Assembly: GCA_902489955.1 (NCBI GenBank)
Contig: CABUBY010000010.1
Coordinates: forward strand, 1-25,639
DNA: 25,639 nucleotides
Source: an uncultured Collinsella sp.
GTDB lineage: Bacteria > Actinomycetota > Coriobacteriia > Coriobacteriales > Coriobacteriaceae
Reading direction: 5' to 3'
Both the position numbers and the translations under genes were made by a program. Each line of letters opens with the position of its first letter. Position 1 is the stretch's first letter. The notes under the pieces are model-generated. The model was not told where the DNA came from. It did no database searches and saw only the letters and a list, made by a program, of their open reading frames with translations. This document shows, one piece after another, positions 16,388-22,519 of this stretch.

Positions 16388-17308
16388 GTGGCAACTCAGA
16401 AATTCACCGGCGTTATCCCTCCCGTCGTTGTTCCCGATACCGAAGATCACCAGCTCGACGTTGCCTCCTTTGAGCGCAGCATCAACCGCATGATCGATGC
16501 CGGCGTCGATGGCCTGTTCTTCTTGGGATCCTCGGGCGAGGTCGTCTTCTCCACCGACGAGCGCCGTCGCCAGATTATCGCCGAGGCCGTTCGTATCGTC
16601 GACCACCGCGTTCCCGTTCTGGTCGGCATCATCGATACCGAGACCGAGCGCATGATCGAGCACGGCAAGGTCGCCCAGGAGCTGGGCGCCGATGCCCTCG
16701 TCGCCACCTGCCCGTTCTATGCCCTGCAGGGCATGACCGAGGTCGAGGAGCACTTCCGCATCCTGCACGAGGAACTCGACCTGCCCATCTTCGCCTATGA
16801 CATTCCCGTCTGCGTTCACACCAAGCTCCCCTGGAAGCTCCTTGCCAAGCTCGGCGCCGAGGGCGTCCTTGCTGGCGTCAAGGATTCCTCGGGTGATGAC
16901 ATCTCGTTCCGCTACCTCGTTCAGGAGAACGAGAAGAACGGCCATCCGATGAGCATTCTCACCGGTCACGAGGTTGTTGTCGACGGCGCCTACCTCGGTG
17001 GCGCCGACGGTTCCGTCCCGGGTCTCGCCAACGTTGAGCCCGAGGGCTACGTGCGTCAGTGGAAGGCCGCTCAGGCTGGTGACTGGGCTACCGTCAAGGC
17101 CGAGCAGGATCGCCTCAATGAGATTTCGCACATCTGGGATGTCACCTCGGGCGTCCAGGGCTATGCCGGTGGCGTCGGCGCCTTCAAGACCGCTATGAAC
17201 CTCATGGGCATCTTCGACAGCCCGACCATGCCGCGCCCGGTGAAGGCCATGACCGGCGAGAACGTCGAGGCGATTAAGAAGGTCCTCCAGGACAACGGTC
17301 TCCTGTAA
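16388..17308 (+). CDS. nanA: N-acetylneuraminate lyase-like aldolase (DapA/NanA family)
   Basis: A class I pyruvate aldolase of 306 residues. It would cleave N-acetylneuraminate to ManNAc and pyruvate in the cytoplasm. The family core is clear: GSSGE at 47-51, Y137 in YDIP, and Schiff-base K165 in GVKDSSGD, the same numbers as in E. coli NanA. The Arg that marks dihydrodipicolinate synthase (YN-x-P-x-R) is absent, so it is not DapA. However, the segment that holds Asp-Glu contacts to the sialate glycerol chain in E. coli NanA reads GHEVVV here, and SVPGLANV replaces the next loop, so substrate detail is uncertain. The GTG start at 16388 has AAGGAG 6 bases upstream; a longer in-frame ATG at 16304 lies inside the preceding gene. 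nanK and nanE downstream support the sialate role. Confidence 0.8.
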   Translation: MATQKFTGVIPPVVVPDTEDHQLDVASFERSINRMIDAGVDGLFFLGSSGEVVFSTDERRRQIIAEAVRIVDHRVPVLVGIIDTETERMIEHGKVAQELGADALVATCPFYALQGMTEVEEHFRILHEELDLPIFAYDIPVCVHTKLPWKLLAKLGAEGVLAGVKDSSGDDISFRYLVQENEKNGHPMSILTGHEVVVDGAYLGGADGSVPGLANVEPEGYVRQWKAAQAGDWATVKAEQDRLNEISHIWDVTSGVQGYAGGVGAFKTAMNLMGIFDSPTMPRPVKAMTGENVEAIKKVLQDNGLL

Positions 17309-17314
17309 AGCCTC

Positions 17315-17404
17315 CCCGGGCACCCGATCTTGGGGCTCAAGCGGTCGAGCGTGACCCATTAGGTCAACGCCCGACCGCTTGAGCCCCAAGATCGGGCACC
17401 CGGG
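17315..17404 (+). repeat. 90-nt near-perfect hairpin between nanA and nanK
   Basis: Starting 7 bases after the nanA stop codon, CCCGGG (17315-17320) pairs with 17399-17404. After a 2x2 bulge, a perfect 25-bp stem (17323-17347 with 17372-17396) follows, then one mismatch, GCG with CGC, and GACC with GGTC around the loop CATTA. No T-run follows on either strand, so it is not an ordinary intrinsic terminator. It may be a genome-wide palindromic repeat, an mRNA-stabilising or processing stem, or a regulatory element between the aldolase and kinase genes. Confidence 0.9.
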
Positions 17405-17417
17405 AAACCTTTACCAA

Positions 17418-17436
17418 GCTGCGGCGATAACGCAGC
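17418..17436 (+). repeat. Short hairpin upstream of nanK
   Basis: GCTGCG (17418-17423) pairs with CGCAGC (17431-17436) around a 7-base loop. A T-rich stretch follows but ends in TTTTTT only about 18-24 bases later (17455-17460), too far for a classic terminator. It lies 13 bases beyond the 90-nt hairpin. Confidence 0.45.
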
Positions 17437-17479
17437 CTTCATTTCCTGTAGTTGTTTTTTATCTCCTAAGGAGAGCGAC

Positions 17480-18445
17480 ATGGAGAACAAGTACGTCTGC
17501 TCTGTCGATATCGGCGGAACTAAGATCGCGACTGCCATCATGGAGTACCCGGCTGACGGCAGCGTGCCTCATCCCGTTTTTGAGGCCGAGGTTCCCACTG
17601 AGGCCCAAGAGGGCGGCGAGGCCGTCTTCCAGCGTATCGAGGCGTCCATCAAGGCTGCTCTCGAGGCGAATCCCGATGTCGAGGTCCTTGGCGTCGGCAT
17701 CGGTGCCGCCGGCGTCGTCGATCCCAAGACGGGCGCCATCGCGTATGCCAACGAGATCATGCCCGGCTGGTCCGGCGTTCAGTTGGGGCCGCGCCTGCGC
17801 GAGGACCTCGGTCTTCCCGTTGCCGTCGTAGGCGACGTGCAGGCTCATGCTCTGGGTGAGGCCCACTGGGGCGTCGGCAAGGGCAAGTTCTCCGTCTTGT
17901 GTCTTGGCATCGGTACGGGCATCGGCGGCGCATATGTCGAGAACGGCCGCGTGATGCAGGGCTTCCATGGTGCTGCCGGCCATATGGGTCACATCGAGTG
18001 CTCGGCTGCCGCTGGCATTCCCTGTGCCTGCGGGCGTTCCGGCCATCTTGAATCGGTTGCTTCGGGCACTTCCATTGGTCGAATGTACGATGAGCGCTTT
18101 GGTCGCGTCGACCCCAGCCGTCCTTCGGTCGGTCGCGATGTGAACGACCTGTGCCGTGCGGGCGACGCAAAGGCGACCGAGGTCATCCATGACGCCGGCT
18201 TTGCGCTGGGTGCCAGCTTGGGCTCGCTCGCTAACATCCTGGACCCTGAGGTCATCGTGCTTTCGGGCGGCGTGATTCACCAAGGTCCCGATTGGCGTTC
18301 ACAGACGTGGAAGGATTCGGTGCACGAGGGCTATGCCAGCCAGGCGCTCGATCCGCTTCAGGACACGCCGATCCTCATCGGCTCTCTGGAGGGCGATGCT
18401 CCGCTCATCGGTGCCGCTGAGCATCTTCTTGCCTCGTTGAAGTAA
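17480..18445 (+). CDS. nanK: ROK-family sugar kinase, probable N-acetylmannosamine kinase
   Basis: A cytoplasmic kinase of 321 residues that would phosphorylate ManNAc to ManNAc-6-phosphate. ROK landmarks are DIGGTKIATAIM at 10-21 (phosphate loop), GVGIGAAGVVDP, the catalytic-base D119 in GDVQAHALGE, and the signature region GHMGHIE...PCACGRSGHLES. In that region C182 and C184 are zinc ligands by analogy, while the third ligand position is His189 rather than Cys. The start has AAGGAG 6 bases upstream. The ManNAc assignment rests on position between nanA and nanE; by sequence alone glucose or another hexose could be phosphorylated. It is preceded by the 90-nt hairpin and followed by another hairpin, so its mRNA may be processed separately. 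Confidence 0.85.
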   Translation: MENKYVCSVDIGGTKIATAIMEYPADGSVPHPVFEAEVPTEAQEGGEAVFQRIEASIKAALEANPDVEVLGVGIGAAGVVDPKTGAIAYANEIMPGWSGVQLGPRLREDLGLPVAVVGDVQAHALGEAHWGVGKGKFSVLCLGIGTGIGGAYVENGRVMQGFHGAAGHMGHIECSAAAGIPCACGRSGHLESVASGTSIGRMYDERFGRVDPSRPSVGRDVNDLCRAGDAKATEVIHDAGFALGASLGSLANILDPEVIVLSGGVIHQGPDWRSQTWKDSVHEGYASQALDPLQDTPILIGSLEGDAPLIGAAEHLLASLK

Positions 18446-18461
18446 ACGTATCTGCTGTAGG

Positions 18462-18492
18462 AGCCTCCCGAGACAACACGCCTCGGGAGGCT
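18462..18492 (+). repeat. Intercistronic hairpin between nanK and nanE
   Basis: AGCCTCCCGAG (18462-18472) pairs perfectly with CTCGGGAGGCT (18482-18492) around a 9-base loop. The tail (GTTCTGAG) is not a T-run, so read-through into nanE is likely. It may act as an RNA-processing or stability element. Confidence 0.6.
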
Positions 18493-18515
18493 GTTCTGAG
18501 AAAGGTTACAGCCTT

Positions 18516-19202
18516 ATGACCGTCGATCCTTTGATTCAATCCCTGAAGGGCAAGCTCGTCGTGAGCGTTCAGGCGTATATGGGCGAGCCGCTTCGTACGC
18601 CCGAGACCATGGCTCAAATGTCTCGAGCTTGTGAGCTCGGCGGCGCCGCCGCCATTCGCTGCCAGGGTCTTGCCGACATTGCCGCCATTAAGGGTCGCTG
18701 TGAGGTTCCCGTCATCGGCCTGTGGAAAGATGGGCACGAGGGCGTTTACATCACGCCGACGCTGCGTCACGCTCGCGCCTGCGTTGCTGCCGGTGCCGAT
18801 ATCGTGGCGATCGACGCCACCGATCGTCCGCGCCCCGATGGCAAGACGGTCGAGGATACTTTCCGCCCGCTGCACGAGGAGGGTGTGCTCCTGATGGCGG
18901 ATTGTGCCACCATCGAGGATATTCGTCGTGCTGTTGACATGGGCTTCGACCTGGTGTCCACCACGCTGTCTCATGGTGTTGCCGCTATCGATTGCACCAT
19001 GGCCGACGGTCCCGATCTGCCGCTCCTGCGCCAGGCGACTGAGGAATTCCCCGGCCTTCCCATCATTTGCGAGGGTCGCGTGCATACGCCCGAGGAGGCT
19101 CGCGCTGCGATCGATGCTGGCGCCTGGGCCGTTGTCGTCGGCACCGCCATCACGCACCCCACGAGTATTACGAGTTGGTTCAAGGCTGCGCTTGAGGCGT
19201 AA
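18516..19202 (+). CDS. nanE: N-acetylmannosamine-6-phosphate 2-epimerase (NanE)
   Basis: A TIM-barrel enzyme of 228 residues that converts ManNAc-6-phosphate to GlcNAc-6-phosphate in the cytoplasm, feeding NagA/NagB. Family signatures are present in order: LVVSVQAYMGEPL near 14-26, GGAAAIRCQG near 42-51, a catalytic Lys K71 in WKDGHEGVYITPT, DIVAIDATDRPRPDG, and a catalytic Glu E186 in ICEGRVHTPEEA, then the phosphate-binding AVVVGTAITHP. The loop between the Lys and VYITPT is normal for the short actinobacterial form. The ATG at 18516 has AAAGG 10 bases upstream. NanE is the most specific marker in the cluster and anchors the sialate interpretation. It is the last gene before the terminator at 19254. 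Confidence 0.95.
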   Translation: MTVDPLIQSLKGKLVVSVQAYMGEPLRTPETMAQMSRACELGGAAAIRCQGLADIAAIKGRCEVPVIGLWKDGHEGVYITPTLRHARACVAAGADIVAIDATDRPRPDGKTVEDTFRPLHEEGVLLMADCATIEDIRRAVDMGFDLVSTTLSHGVAAIDCTMADGPDLPLLRQATEEFPGLPIICEGRVHTPEEARAAIDAGAWAVVVGTAITHPTSITSWFKAALEA

Positions 19203-19229
19203 GACAGGCCTCGTATCCGCTCGGGGCGG

Positions 19230-19235
19230 TATACT
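19230..19235 (+). promoter_or_regulatory. Possible -10 element upstream of rapZ
   Basis: TATACT at 19230-19235 is a near-consensus -10, but no convincing -35 is visible at the right distance. If used, the rapZ transcript would start near 19242, just ahead of the terminator hairpin. Confidence 0.3.
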
Positions 19236-19253
19236 CAATATAGGCAATTGACC

Positions 19254-19290
19254 GCGCGGGATCCGGGTTGCTGGGTCCCGCGCTTGTTTT
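19254..19290 (+). terminator. Intrinsic terminator between nanE and rapZ
   Basis: GCGCGGGATCC (19254-19264) pairs with GGGTCCCGCGC (19273-19283), with one G-U, around an 8-base loop. It is followed at once by TTGTTTT (19284-19290). This is the best intrinsic terminator in the nan part of the window and probably ends that operon. Confidence 0.85.
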
Positions 19291-19303
19291 CGGGAGGCAG
19301 CAC

Positions 19304-20224
19304 ATGCAAAAGGGAGATGCCATGGATGCGGCGGAGCGCTCGGAGCGCATCCCCGATATCGTCATCATCACCGGAATGTCCGGATCGGGCCGCACGCAGG
19401 CCATGCACGTGTTCGAGGACATGGGCTATTTTTGCATCGATAACCTGCCTCCGCGTCTCATCGCCCAGCTTGCCGAGCTCGTCGGCATCAATACGGGCGT
19501 GGGCAGGCATCTCGCCGTTACCTGCGATTTGCGTAGCCAGGGACTGTTTGACGAGTTGCTCGATGCGGTCGCCGCGCTCGAAGAGCGCGAGATGAGCTGC
19601 GACATCGTGTTCCTGGAGGCTTCTGACGAGGTGCTGATTCGTCGCTACAGCGAAAATCGCCGCCGTCATCCCATTGCCAAGCCGGGGGAGACTACGGCCG
19701 ATGCCATTCAGCGCGAGCGCCTTCAGCTTCAGGGCGTGCGCGACCGAGCCGATATGATTATCGACACGAGCCGTCTGCGCACCTCTGCGCTGCGTAACAA
19801 GCTACGTATGGCATTTTCCGAGCTGTCCGACCAGCAGCTCATGGACGTCCACGTGTTCTCGTTTGGCTTTAAGCACGGCATGCCCGTCGAGGCGGACATT
19901 ATGATCGACGTTCGCTTCCTGCCTAATCCGTTCTACGATCCCGAGATGCGCACGATGACCGGTCTCGATAAAAAGGTCTCCGATTTTGTTCTGGACCATC
20001 CCAAGACGCAGGAGTTTTGGAAGGCTTGGACACAGCTGCTCGATACGGTGATGCCGGGCTATATCGCGGAGGGCAAGCCGCAGCTTTCTATCGCCATCGG
20101 CTGTACAGGCGGCCAGCACCGCAGCGTTGCCATTGCCGAAGCCACGGCACGTTATTTGGAAGGTGCCCAATATCACGTGAGCATTTCCCATCGCGACCTG
20201 TCGCGCGCCAACACGAAAGCATAG
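19304..20224 (+). CDS. rapZ: RNase adapter / nucleotide-binding protein RapZ (YvcJ family)
   Basis: A P-loop protein of 306 residues. In enterobacteria RapZ controls GlcN-6-P synthesis through small RNAs; in Gram-positive bacteria YvcJ has a less clear role. Motifs are GMSGSGRT at 24-31 (Walker A with Arg in place of Lys, as is common in actinobacterial members), EDMGYFCIDNLPP, FLEASDEVLIRRYSENRRRHP, and in the C-terminal domain GFKHGMP, DVRFLPNPFY and the diagnostic CTGGQHRSV. Two starts are equally plausible: ATG 19304 with GGGAGG 7 bases upstream, or ATG 19322 with AGGGAG 6 bases upstream, giving 300 residues. It lies 6 bp from whiA and is likely co-transcribed with it. Confidence 0.95.
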   Translation: MQKGDAMDAAERSERIPDIVIITGMSGSGRTQAMHVFEDMGYFCIDNLPPRLIAQLAELVGINTGVGRHLAVTCDLRSQGLFDELLDAVAALEEREMSCDIVFLEASDEVLIRRYSENRRRHPIAKPGETTADAIQRERLQLQGVRDRADMIIDTSRLRTSALRNKLRMAFSELSDQQLMDVHVFSFGFKHGMPVEADIMIDVRFLPNPFYDPEMRTMTGLDKKVSDFVLDHPKTQEFWKAWTQLLDTVMPGYIAEGKPQLSIAIGCTGGQHRSVAIAEATARYLEGAQYHVSISHRDLSRANTKA

Positions 20225-20230
20225 GCCTGC

Positions 20231-21160
20231 ATGTCGTTTACCGCTGAGGTGCGCGACGAGCTTGCGCGCTGCGAACCCGAATGTGAATACTGCGACTTGT
20301 CGACGCTTGCCGCCCTCACGCGCGTGAGCGGTACGCTCTCGCTTACCGGCTCTGGGCGGTATCGTTTGACGGTCGCGACCGAGACGGGCGCCGTCGCGCG
20401 CACGATGATCACACTGACGCATCGCATCCTTAAGCTCAAAACGGAGTTCACCGTCCGTAAATCTGTATTGCATAAGGTTCGAAACTACCTCATCACCTTG
20501 CCCGATCAACCCGACCTGGACAAGGCTCTGGTGCTGCTGGGCATTCTCGACCGCAGGGGAGGGCTCGTCGCCGGTGTTCCCCGGCACATCGTTGCCCGTC
20601 CCTGCTGCAGGCTTGCCTACATCCGCGGCGCGCTCATCGCCGGCGGTTTCGTGGCCGATCCCCGCGGCGACTTTCATTTGGAGATCGCGGTGCAGGGCGA
20701 GCAATATGCCAAGGGGCTTTGCGATCTGTTGGAGCAGATTGGGGTCCATGCTCGTGTTAATGCGCGGCGGGGGTCATATGCCGTGTACATTAAGAGCGCC
20801 GAGGAAATCGAGCATCTATTAAAGCTGATTGGTGCCAAGCGCAGCGTTGCCGAGATTGAGGAGGCGCGCGCGGTCAAGTTGGTTAAGAACGATGTGAACC
20901 GTCGCGTGAACGCCGAGCTCGCCAACCAGACCAGAAGCGCCGGTGCTGCCCAGCATCAGCTTGCGCTTATCGATGAGCTCGAGCAGCGAGGCCTTCGCGA
21001 TGCGCTTCCGGATGCCTTGGCGGTCTTTTGCGACCTGCGCGAGTGCTATCCCGATCTTTCGCTGCGTGATTTAGGGGAGATGGCTGACCCTCCCTTGTCG
21101 AAGTCGGCCCTCTACCATCGTGTTTTACGGCTTGAAAAGCTCATTGAAGCAAACAGGTAG
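20231..21160 (+). CDS. whiA: DNA-binding protein WhiA
   Basis: A 309-residue WhiA homologue with an N-terminal domain resembling LAGLIDADG homing endonucleases (but without nuclease activity in studied members) and a C-terminal helix-turn-helix. Landmarks are the N-terminal SFTAEVRDELA, CCRLAYIRGALIAGGFVADP near 128-147, YAVYIKSAEEIEHLLKLIGA, NRRVNAELANQTRSAGAAQ, and the HTH region LSLRDLGEMADPPLSKSALY near 275-294. WhiA activates sporulation septation genes in Streptomyces and influences cell division in Bacillus. Here it follows rapZ with 6 bp between, and the YvcK gene commonly found between them is absent. The ribosome site is weak (AGG), which fits translational coupling to rapZ. Confidence 0.95.
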   Translation: MSFTAEVRDELARCEPECEYCDLSTLAALTRVSGTLSLTGSGRYRLTVATETGAVARTMITLTHRILKLKTEFTVRKSVLHKVRNYLITLPDQPDLDKALVLLGILDRRGGLVAGVPRHIVARPCCRLAYIRGALIAGGFVADPRGDFHLEIAVQGEQYAKGLCDLLEQIGVHARVNARRGSYAVYIKSAEEIEHLLKLIGAKRSVAEIEEARAVKLVKNDVNRRVNAELANQTRSAGAAQHQLALIDELEQRGLRDALPDALAVFCDLRECYPDLSLRDLGEMADPPLSKSALYHRVLRLEKLIEANR

Positions 21161-21205
21161 ATTAAAGTATCGACTTATATACGGATTTAGCTGCTGTTTT
21201 AGTAT

Positions 21206-21219
21206 TTAAAACGTTTTAA
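21206..21219. promoter_or_regulatory. Perfect 14-bp palindrome upstream of gap, LacI-operator style
   Basis: TTAAAACGTTTTAA is fully self-complementary with a central CG. It sits 46 bases past the whiA stop and 57 bp upstream of a candidate gap promoter. Its core, TAAAACGTTT, also occurs ahead of the nan cluster at 8579-8588. Confidence 0.5.
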
Positions 21220-21251
21220 CGTAAATTTGATTTTCAATTTCGAGCATTCTC

Positions 21252-21281
21252 GTGAAATTCAAGTCAAAAAAAAGGTATATT
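21252..21281 (+). promoter_or_regulatory. Candidate promoter of the gap-pgk-tpi-gpmI unit
   Basis: TATATT (21276-21281) is a good -10. GTGAAA (21252-21257) is a weak -35 with an 18-bp spacer that contains a run of A residues. The rest of the 193-bp gap 21161-21353 is AT-rich and holds an imperfect hairpin at 21237-21258, but no gene. Confidence 0.45.
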
Positions 21282-21353
21282 AGGCGAGTGGTTAGTTTGT
21301 GGGCCTCAACGGCGGGCGCTGTAGCTCGCGGGGGCCTTACGAAAGGAGACACA

Positions 21354-22379
21354 ATGGCAGTAAAGGTTGCTATTAACGGCTTCGGTCGCATCGGTCGTCT
21401 GGCTTTCCGTCAGATGTTCGGTCATGAGGGCTCCGAGATCGTCGCTATCAACGACCTCACCTCTCCCGATATGCTCGCTTACCTGCTGAAGTACGACTCC
21501 ACGCAGGGCAACTACGCTCGCGATCACGAGGTCGTTGCTGGCGAGGATTCCATCACCGTTGACGGCAAGGAGATCAAGATCTACAAGGAGGCCGACGCCA
21601 ACAACCTGCCTTGGGGCGACCTCGACGTCGACGTCGTTCTCGAGTGCACCGGCTTCTACACCAGCAAGGCTAAGGCTCAGGCCCACATCAACGCTGGCGC
21701 CAAGAAGGTCGTCATCTCCGCTCCGGCTGGCAGCGATCTGCCCACCATCGTGTACAACGTCAACCACGAGACGCTGACCGCTGAGGACAACATCATCTCC
21801 GCTGCTTCCTGCACCACCAACTGCCTCGCCCCGATGGCCAAGGGTCTGAACGACTTCGCTCCCATCGTGTCCGGCATCATGACCACCATTCACGCCTGGA
21901 CTGGCGACCAGATGCCGCTCGACGGCCCGCAGCGCAAGGGCAACAAGCGTCGTAGCCGCGCCTGCGCCGTCAACATCGTCCCCAACACCACCGGTGCTGC
22001 CAAGGCTATCGGCCTGGTTCTCCCCGAGCTCAACGGTAAGCTCATCGGTGCCGCCCAGCGCGTCCCGACGCCGACCGGCTCCATCACCAACCTCTACGCT
22101 GTCGTTGACAAGAAGGTCACCGTCGACGAGGTCAACGCTGCTATGAAGGCCTACGCTGCCACCATCTCCGAGACCTTCGGTTACAACGAGGACGACATCG
22201 TCTCCACCGACATCATCGGCGAGACCCACGGCTCCATCTTCGACGCCACTCAGACCATGTGCTCTGACCTCGGCAACGGCCAGACCCTCGTTCAGGTCAC
22301 CTCTTGGTACGACAACGAGAACTCCTACACCTCTCAGATGGTCCGCACCATCAAGTACTTCGAGAAGTTCGTTGCTTAA
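21354..22379 (+). CDS. gap: Glyceraldehyde-3-phosphate dehydrogenase, type I
   Basis: A cytoplasmic glycolytic enzyme that oxidises glyceraldehyde-3-phosphate to 1,3-bisphosphoglycerate with NAD+. It has 341 residues, the normal length is about 335. The N-terminal Rossmann motif INGFGRIGRLAFRQ is present, and the Asp in VAINDLT after the second strand favours NAD+ over NADP+. The active-site cysteine is C153 in SAASCTTNCLAPM, and WYDNENSYTSQMV is near the C-terminus. The ATG at 21354 has AAAGGAG 5 bases upstream; a longer in-frame ATG at 21252 would add an unrelated leader. Codon use is strongly biased, as expected for a highly expressed gene. It heads the glycolytic block. Confidence 0.98.
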   Translation: MAVKVAINGFGRIGRLAFRQMFGHEGSEIVAINDLTSPDMLAYLLKYDSTQGNYARDHEVVAGEDSITVDGKEIKIYKEADANNLPWGDLDVDVVLECTGFYTSKAKAQAHINAGAKKVVISAPAGSDLPTIVYNVNHETLTAEDNIISAASCTTNCLAPMAKGLNDFAPIVSGIMTTIHAWTGDQMPLDGPQRKGNKRRSRACAVNIVPNTTGAAKAIGLVLPELNGKLIGAAQRVPTPTGSITNLYAVVDKKVTVDEVNAAMKAYAATISETFGYNEDDIVSTDIIGETHGSIFDATQTMCSDLGNGQTLVQVTSWYDNENSYTSQMVRTIKYFEKFVA

Positions 22380-22416
22380 TTTAGCTTTTAACGAATAGCT
22401 CGTTGAGCGTCTAAAG

Positions 22417-22463
22417 AAGGGCGCGGCCTCATAGGGCTTACACCCTAGGGTCGCGCCCTTTTT
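22417..22463 (+). terminator. Terminator-like hairpin between gap and pgk
   Basis: AAGGGCGCG (22417-22425) pairs with CGCGCCCTT (22452-22460). An inner TAGGG/CCCTA helix closes the loop, and the tail is TTTTT (22459-22463). It may end much of the gap message, so that pgk-tpi-gpmI is expressed at a lower level or from its own promoter. Confidence 0.7.
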
Positions 22464-22473
22464 ATAGGAAATC

Positions 22474-22496
22474 GTCTGCCGTAATGGGAGGCAGAC
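22474..22496 (+). repeat. Hairpin in the pgk leader
   Basis: GTCTGCC (22474-22480) pairs perfectly with GGCAGAC (22490-22496) around a 9-base loop, 23 bases before the pgk ATG. Its function is not evident. Confidence 0.45.
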
Positions 22497-22519
22497 ACGT
22501 ACGAAAGGTAGAAGCAAAC

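Noticed and set aside
16388..17308. Annotation as dihydrodipicolinate synthase (DapA)
   Set aside because: The Arg in the YN-x-P-x-R motif is absent and the gene sits between esterase and nanK-nanE genes, not lysine-pathway genes.
18023..18046. Third zinc-ligand Cys replaced by His in the ROK kinase
   Set aside because: C-x-C-G-x2-G-H occurs in other actinobacterial ROK proteins, and His can still bind zinc.
19373..19396. Walker A Lys replaced by Arg in RapZ
   Set aside because: GxSG-x-GR is common in actinobacterial RapZ proteins as I know them, so it is not unusual here.
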